The notes under the pieces: model-generated
The model's input: only the letters and a program-made list of their open reading frames with translations
What the model was told of the DNA's origin: nothing
Databases searched by the model: none
Source: Terriglobales bacterium
GTDB taxonomy: Bacteria > Acidobacteriota > Terriglobia > Terriglobales > Acidobacteriaceae
Length of the DNA: 64,000 nucleotides
Reading direction: 5' to 3'
Assembly (NCBI GenBank): GCA_025934735.1
Contig: JAICWP010000013.1
Coordinates: 62,001 to 126,000 of the forward strand
Made by a program: the position numbers and the translations under genes
Shown here: positions 60,410-64,000 of the stretch, piece after piece
Layout: each line of letters opens with the position of its first letter
How positions within the stretch are numbered: position 1 is the stretch's first letter

Positions 60410-61102
60410 ATGCTTCGTTCTCTACCAGGGGACGGTATGGCATGCCTGTTGATTATTCTGCTGCTGGCTGGCGACGGTTGGGCGCAGCAGGAAAATGCTC
60501 AGAGACCAGCGGGTGCTGTTCCCTTGGCCATCGTTAGTAACACCCTGCCCCAGCCTGTAGCCCACCTCCCCTACCATTTCCAACTGGTCGCCGAGGGAGG
60601 TACGCCGCCTTACAGCTGGAGTCTCGAAAAGGGCGAGCTGCCGCCGGGCCTACACTTGCAGGCAGACACCGGAATCATCAGCGGAATAACTGCAGCCGCC
60701 GCCAAGCTGACCTTTACGGTTGCGGTTAAGGATTCTGCCGAGCCGCCGCACACTGCGGTACGCGAAGTTACCGTCACCTCGGTGCCTGCCTTGCAACTGG
60801 AATGGCAGCGTCATCCGGCGCTGGAGAATGACGGCATTTACGGCGAAGTCAAAGTGGCGAATCCCAGCGAAGACCCCTACGACCTTACGTTTATCGTTGT
60901 GGCCGTTAACCAGATCGGCAAAGCCTTTGCTCTGGGCTATCAGCACTTCAAGTTGAGCCCGCAAGCCACTCAGGCAATACCCTTCGGCAACAGCCTGCCG
61001 CAGGGCTCCTATATTGTGCACGCCGACGCGGTGGGGATTGCTTCCAAAGACGCCATCCGCCGCGCCCGACTGCAGACGCCCAAGCCGCTGGTGAAGCAAT
61101 GA
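60410..61102 (+). CDS. exported protein with putative Ig (He-PIG) domain
   Basis: This 230-residue protein has a signal peptide (ACLLIILLLAGDGWAQ). A putative Ig domain of the He-PIG type follows, with PQPVAHLPYHFQLVAEGGTPPYSWSLEKGELPPGLHLQADTGIISGIT and a final FTVAVKDSAEPP strand. The second half (VTVTSVPALQLEWQRHPALENDGIYGEVKVANPSEDPYDLTFIVVAVN) is a separate beta domain. These are adhesive or scaffold modules; no catalytic motif is present. It probably stays in the periplasm or is secreted. Its promoter suggests a leaderless mRNA. Confidence 0.83.
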   Translation: MLRSLPGDGMACLLIILLLAGDGWAQQENAQRPAGAVPLAIVSNTLPQPVAHLPYHFQLVAEGGTPPYSWSLEKGELPPGLHLQADTGIISGITAAAAKLTFTVAVKDSAEPPHTAVREVTVTSVPALQLEWQRHPALENDGIYGEVKVANPSEDPYDLTFIVVAVNQIGKAFALGYQHFKLSPQATQAIPFGNSLPQGSYIVHADAVGIASKDAIRRARLQTPKPLVKQ

Positions 61103-61123
61103 TATCTTTAGGCCTTCTTCATC

Positions 61124-62155
61124 TTGGCGGCTGAGAATCCAATCAACGTGGCGGTTATAGGAGCGGGCGCCTTCGGACGCAATCATGCCCGGGTGTACCG
61201 GCATTTGCAGCAAGCAGGAGAGCCCGTGCGTCTGGTCGCCGTGGCTGACGTGGACCCTGGGCGGGCCACAGCCCTGGCACGGGAATCCGGATCGGGAGTT
61301 CAGGCGCTCAGTGATCTGGGGAAATTGATAGCCCGGGGCGATATTCAGGCAGCTTCTGTTGCCGTTCCCACAGTTCGGCACCTGGAAGTGGCCGGCGCGC
61401 TGATGGCCGCCGGTATTGATGTGCTGATCGAGAAACCGCTGGCGGCCACGCTGGCCGAGGCTGACAAATTAATCGCTTTGGCCCGTCAGCATGGACGAGT
61501 AGCCCAGGTGGGTCATCTGGAGCGGTTCAACCCGGCGGTGCAGGTCACCCTGCCTCTGGTGACCCGGCCCATGTTCTTCGAAGTACACCGCTTAAGCGTT
61601 TTCAGCCCGCGGTCCCTGGACATTGACGTGGTGCTCGACCTGATGATTCACGACCTCGATATCGTACTGGCGCTGGCCAAATCACCGGTTAAGGAAGTGC
61701 GCGCCGTCGGCCTGCCCATTCTTTCCCGCCAGGTGGATATCGCCAACGTACGCTTGGAGTTCGAGTCCGGGTGCGTGGCCAACTTCACGGCCAGTCGGGT
61801 GAGCACGGAAAGAGTGCGCAAACTGCGCTTTTTTCAGCCGCAGCAGTATATTTCCATTGATTACACGCGCCAGGACGTGCTGGTTTTCACGGTAGCCGCG
61901 GCGGGCGAACCGGTTGATGTGGCAGTGCCGGGCGCGCCTGGTTCGCCTATCCAGGTTGTCAAGCCGGCGGTACAGGCGCAAGAGCCTCTGCAAGCGGAAC
62001 TGCGGGCCTTTATTCAGTCGATGCGCCAGCGCTCTGAGCCGCTGGTTTCGCTGGAAGATGGCCGGCGCGCCTTGGCCCTGGCCTTGGAAATCCAGGCCGC
62101 CATACGGGAGCACAGCCAGAAGGTGAACTTGGACGCGCTGGGCGCCAAGTGCTAA
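61124..62155 (+). CDS. Gfo/Idh/MocA-family oxidoreductase, possibly GnnA-like
   Basis: This 343-residue protein has an NAD(P) site (VAVIGAGAFGRNHARVYRHL), the family EKP motif (VLIEKPLAATLAEADK) and a C-terminal alpha/beta domain with VVLDLMIHDLDIVLALAKSP (active-site His/Asp region). In Acidithiobacillus and Leptospira a related enzyme (GnnA) oxidises UDP-GlcNAc at C3 for 3-amino lipid A. Location 3 kb after lpxA-lpxI supports such a role, but GnnB is not seen, so this is inference. The start is TTG at 61124, with GTG at 61148 as alternative. The stop lies in a CAAGTGC-TAAGTGC heptad pair. Confidence 0.88.
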   Translation: MAAENPINVAVIGAGAFGRNHARVYRHLQQAGEPVRLVAVADVDPGRATALARESGSGVQALSDLGKLIARGDIQAASVAVPTVRHLEVAGALMAAGIDVLIEKPLAATLAEADKLIALARQHGRVAQVGHLERFNPAVQVTLPLVTRPMFFEVHRLSVFSPRSLDIDVVLDLMIHDLDIVLALAKSPVKEVRAVGLPILSRQVDIANVRLEFESGCVANFTASRVSTERVRKLRFFQPQQYISIDYTRQDVLVFTVAAAGEPVDVAVPGAPGSPIQVVKPAVQAQEPLQAELRAFIQSMRQRSEPLVSLEDGRRALALALEIQAAIREHSQKVNLDALGAKC

Positions 62156-62332
62156 GTGCTTTCTAATTACCCCCCAAAAGGGTTACTTCCTGGGATACGG
62201 TATTTCGGCCAAGTACTTCTGTGCTTTAGCACGTCCCCCCTTTAGTGCGAAAATAGCCCAACGCCGCTTACGTCTGCTTGGGCGCTCATACGACAGCGCC
62301 GAAGCCACAACTTGAGTGAAACCAGCAGCTTA

Positions 62333-63421
62333 ATGGCTACCACCGAAATACCGCCCCGCAAATCGTTCCTGCCGCCCACGTTGTATTCGGGGCGAGCGGA
62401 AGGAGCGGATCCTTCTTCGCGCTCGGTCGCAGACAATCTGCCAGTGCCAATGTTCTTAATGTCGCTGCAGGATGAAATGGACCGGTCGCATCGCCGCGAA
62501 GCCTTCTGGATGTCGGTGCTGGTGCACCTGGTTGCGCTGGTGGTGTTCGTGAATGGCGGCAAGTTACTGCTCAGCAATGGGGTGGTAGTGCCCACGAAAA
62601 CGGAGGTGCTGCAAACCCGGGAATACACCTTCCTGGTGTTGCCGCCCGACCTGCAGAAAAATATTGCCCGGCCACACACCAGCGTCCTTTCGGATAAGAA
62701 CCGCGTCGCGACCGCGCAGGAACCCATAATTGATCAGAAATCCTTTCAGCATATCCTGGCGAGCAGCGCCAAGGGCACCAGCAGCAGCGCCAAATTGCAC
62801 CTGCCCGAATTGAAAGGCTTGTTGGCAAAGAAATCGGCTGGGCCAAATCCGCACGCGCTCACACAGGTGGCGAGCGCCACCCCGCCGATGCCCATCCGGA
62901 CAGGCCAACCCGAAATGCTGAGCGTCCCCGCGGCCTCCGCGCCACCGACCCAGCTTGCGACGGGGCAAAGCACGCCTTCGGCAGCAGGCACGCCACTGGG
63001 GAAAGCTGACGATGCCGGCGGCGGAACGGCCACGAATGGGTTGAGCGCCGCCAAATCGCAAGTCGTACACCAGAGCAACGTGGATGTGCTGAGCGACACT
63101 ATGGGCGTGGATTTCGGCCCCTACTTGAGCCTCATCCTGCACGAGGTTCGCACCAACTGGTACAACCGCATTCCGGAATCAGCCCGGGCCCCGCTGATGA
63201 AAAGAGGAAAAGTATCAATCCAGTTCGACATTTTGAAGACAGGACAGATCGCCGCCATGCAGGTAGTGGGCACCTCCGGCGATCCGTCTCTGGACGGCGC
63301 CGCCATTGGCGGTATTAACCAATCTGGCCCTTTCCCGCCGCTTCCGCCCCAGTTTGAGGGGCAATATCTGGCCTTGCGCTTCCACTTCTTCTACAACCCG
63401 GATACAGACGATCTGAGGTAG
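62333..63421 (+). CDS. TonB-like energy transducer protein
   Basis: This protein of about 362 residues has a cytoplasmic N-terminus, one membrane helix (SVLVHLVALVVFVNGGKLLL), a long Ala/Pro/Ser-rich periplasmic linker (about 120-270) and a C-terminal TonB domain (GPYLSLILHEVRTNWYNRIPES, GKVSIQFDILKTGQIAAMQVVGTSG, LALRFHFFYN). It may couple the proton motive force to outer-membrane receptors or act as a periplasm-spanning protein. ATG at 62333 was chosen; a TTG at 62312 is in frame but lacks a ribosome site. No exbBD genes are nearby. Confidence 0.85.
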   Translation: MATTEIPPRKSFLPPTLYSGRAEGADPSSRSVADNLPVPMFLMSLQDEMDRSHRREAFWMSVLVHLVALVVFVNGGKLLLSNGVVVPTKTEVLQTREYTFLVLPPDLQKNIARPHTSVLSDKNRVATAQEPIIDQKSFQHILASSAKGTSSSAKLHLPELKGLLAKKSAGPNPHALTQVASATPPMPIRTGQPEMLSVPAASAPPTQLATGQSTPSAAGTPLGKADDAGGGTATNGLSAAKSQVVHQSNVDVLSDTMGVDFGPYLSLILHEVRTNWYNRIPESARAPLMKRGKVSIQFDILKTGQIAAMQVVGTSGDPSLDGAAIGGINQSGPFPPLPPQFEGQYLALRFHFFYNPDTDDLR

Positions 63422-63474
63422 TCCGCCGTAATCCGAGCTGGGAGCGGCACAATTCATCATTTCGAGGAGGAAAC

Positions 63475-63966
63475 TTGAAGCGTATTCATTGCCGGTTGAT
63501 GGGGTATCTATGCCTGGCGCTGCTCATGTTGGCAAGCGCCACACGTGCCACTGCGCAGGAGCACAATGCCCAGGGATATCTGTTCTTCGCACCCGGGGTC
63601 ATCACCTCGCCCGGCAGTTCGCGCGCCAGCCTGCACTTCGGCGGCGGTGGTGAAGGGTTCCTGCATAAGGGCTTTGCGGCTGGAGCCGAACTTGGCTACC
63701 TGGCGCCGTGGAGTGATTTCGGAAGCGGCATCGGAGTCTTCTCCCTCGACGGGCAATACCATTTCGCGCGAGGGCAGAAGGTGGTGCCCTTTGTGACCGC
63801 CGGATACTCTCTTGGCTTTCATAACGGCCATATCAATCTGTTCAATTACGGCCTGGGAGCGAACATCTGGATGAAGCACAACCGCGGCTTGCGACTGGAG
63901 TTTCGCGATCACGTGGACAGCAGCAATCACTATATTGATTTCCGCATTGGGTACGCGTTCCGGTAG
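63475..63966 (+). CDS. small outer-membrane beta-barrel-like protein
   Basis: This 163-residue protein has a signal peptide (MGYLCLALLMLASATRATAQ) and then alternating polar/aromatic strands (EGFLHKGFAAGAELGYLAPW, GVFSLDGQYHFA, VVPFVTAGYSLGF, GLRLEFRDHV) ending in IDFRIGYAFR. The terminal aromatic-Arg pattern is typical of outer-membrane barrels of the OmpW/OprF-like fold. It starts at TTG with a strong GAGGAGG six bases upstream. It follows the TonB-like gene by 53 bases and may be co-transcribed. The substrate or role is unknown. Confidence 0.83.
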   Translation: MKRIHCRLMGYLCLALLMLASATRATAQEHNAQGYLFFAPGVITSPGSSRASLHFGGGGEGFLHKGFAAGAELGYLAPWSDFGSGIGVFSLDGQYHFARGQKVVPFVTAGYSLGFHNGHINLFNYGLGANIWMKHNRGLRLEFRDHVDSSNHYIDFRIGYAFR

Positions 63967-64000
63967 AAGAGGAGCGGTAGTCACGTTCGGTGGTGGGCGG

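Overview
The window is about 64 kb of GC-rich chromosomal DNA from a Gram-negative bacterium. It encodes lipid A enzymes (LpxA, LpxI, FabZ), TonB-like and outer-membrane-like proteins, and a CdaA/YbbR cyclic-di-AMP pair. Together with large PAS histidine kinases, a Cys-poor S41 homologue and a dispersed operon layout, this best fits the phylum Acidobacteriota. That assignment is inference: no rRNA or tRNA gene is present to confirm it. Almost all of the window is ordinary core genome, with no phage, transposase or CRISPR array.

Layout. 1-4.7 kb: a hybrid histidine kinase cut by the window edge, a membrane PAS kinase and an Rcp1-like response regulator. 4.8-10.0 kb: a formate/nitrite-family channel and a seven-gene cation/proton antiporter operon in the order E-F-G-MbhD-(MbhE+B)-C-D. 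10.1-12.0 kb: an Arg/Ser-rich histone-like protein, a coupled proline-rich miniprotein and a radical SAM enzyme. 12.2-20.5 kb (minus strand): amidohydrolase, Asp/Glu racemase, adenosine deaminase coupled to an amino-acid permease, a tiny basic protein and a PcrA/UvrD helicase. 20.5-26.3 kb: YbbR and CdaA, D-aminoacyl-tRNA deacylase, dihydropteroate synthase, and a NarL/NarX-like two-component pair. 26.5-30.8 kb: aroC-def-fmt-rsmB. 30.8-38.7 kb: PASTA protein, PBP1a, an S41 peptidase homologue without its catalytic Ser/Lys, a RidA-like protein, RsmD and an M50-CBS protein with a broken HExxH motif. 38.7-46.4 kb: serA with an aminotransferase, a small Cys/His protein, YqeY, GlmM, DUF971 and L28. 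46.5-54.8 kb: RidA, Rel, an epimerase, LepA, TreZ and Maf. 54.8-64 kb: TatA, an M20 peptidase, fabZ-lpxA-lpxI, a DinB-like protein, a cupredoxin, an Ig-like protein, a Gfo/Idh/MocA oxidoreductase, a TonB-like protein and an outer-membrane-like protein.

The most unusual feature lies between the genes. At least eight junctions carry arrays of very short units with a strict period of 7 or 8 bp. Two arrays of the same class face each other in inverted orientation across a short spacer, so the region can fold into a long hairpin. The best examples (ada-murI, def-fmt, fmt-rsmB) share one layout: stop codon, (AATTGAGT)n, spacer, (AATTACTC)n, start codon. The start codon directly touches the array and has no Shine-Dalgarno sequence. 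Related 7-bp tracts sit inside maf and pcrA and form the C-terminal tails of the racemase and FolP. They resemble in kind the short tandemly repeated repetitive (STRR) sequences of cyanobacteria, but the paired-inverted arrangement seems worth describing.

Other points to check: two neighbouring membrane-protease homologues that both look catalytically dead (S41: Ser to Gly and Lys to Val; M50: HExxH to HELVQ); an Mbh-ordered antiporter without hydrogenase or MrpA N-terminal module; a roughly 100-residue acidic insertion in PcrA; a PASTA gene whose only well-placed start is ATC; and several promoters whose -10 box lies 7-9 bases from the start codon, suggesting leaderless mRNAs.
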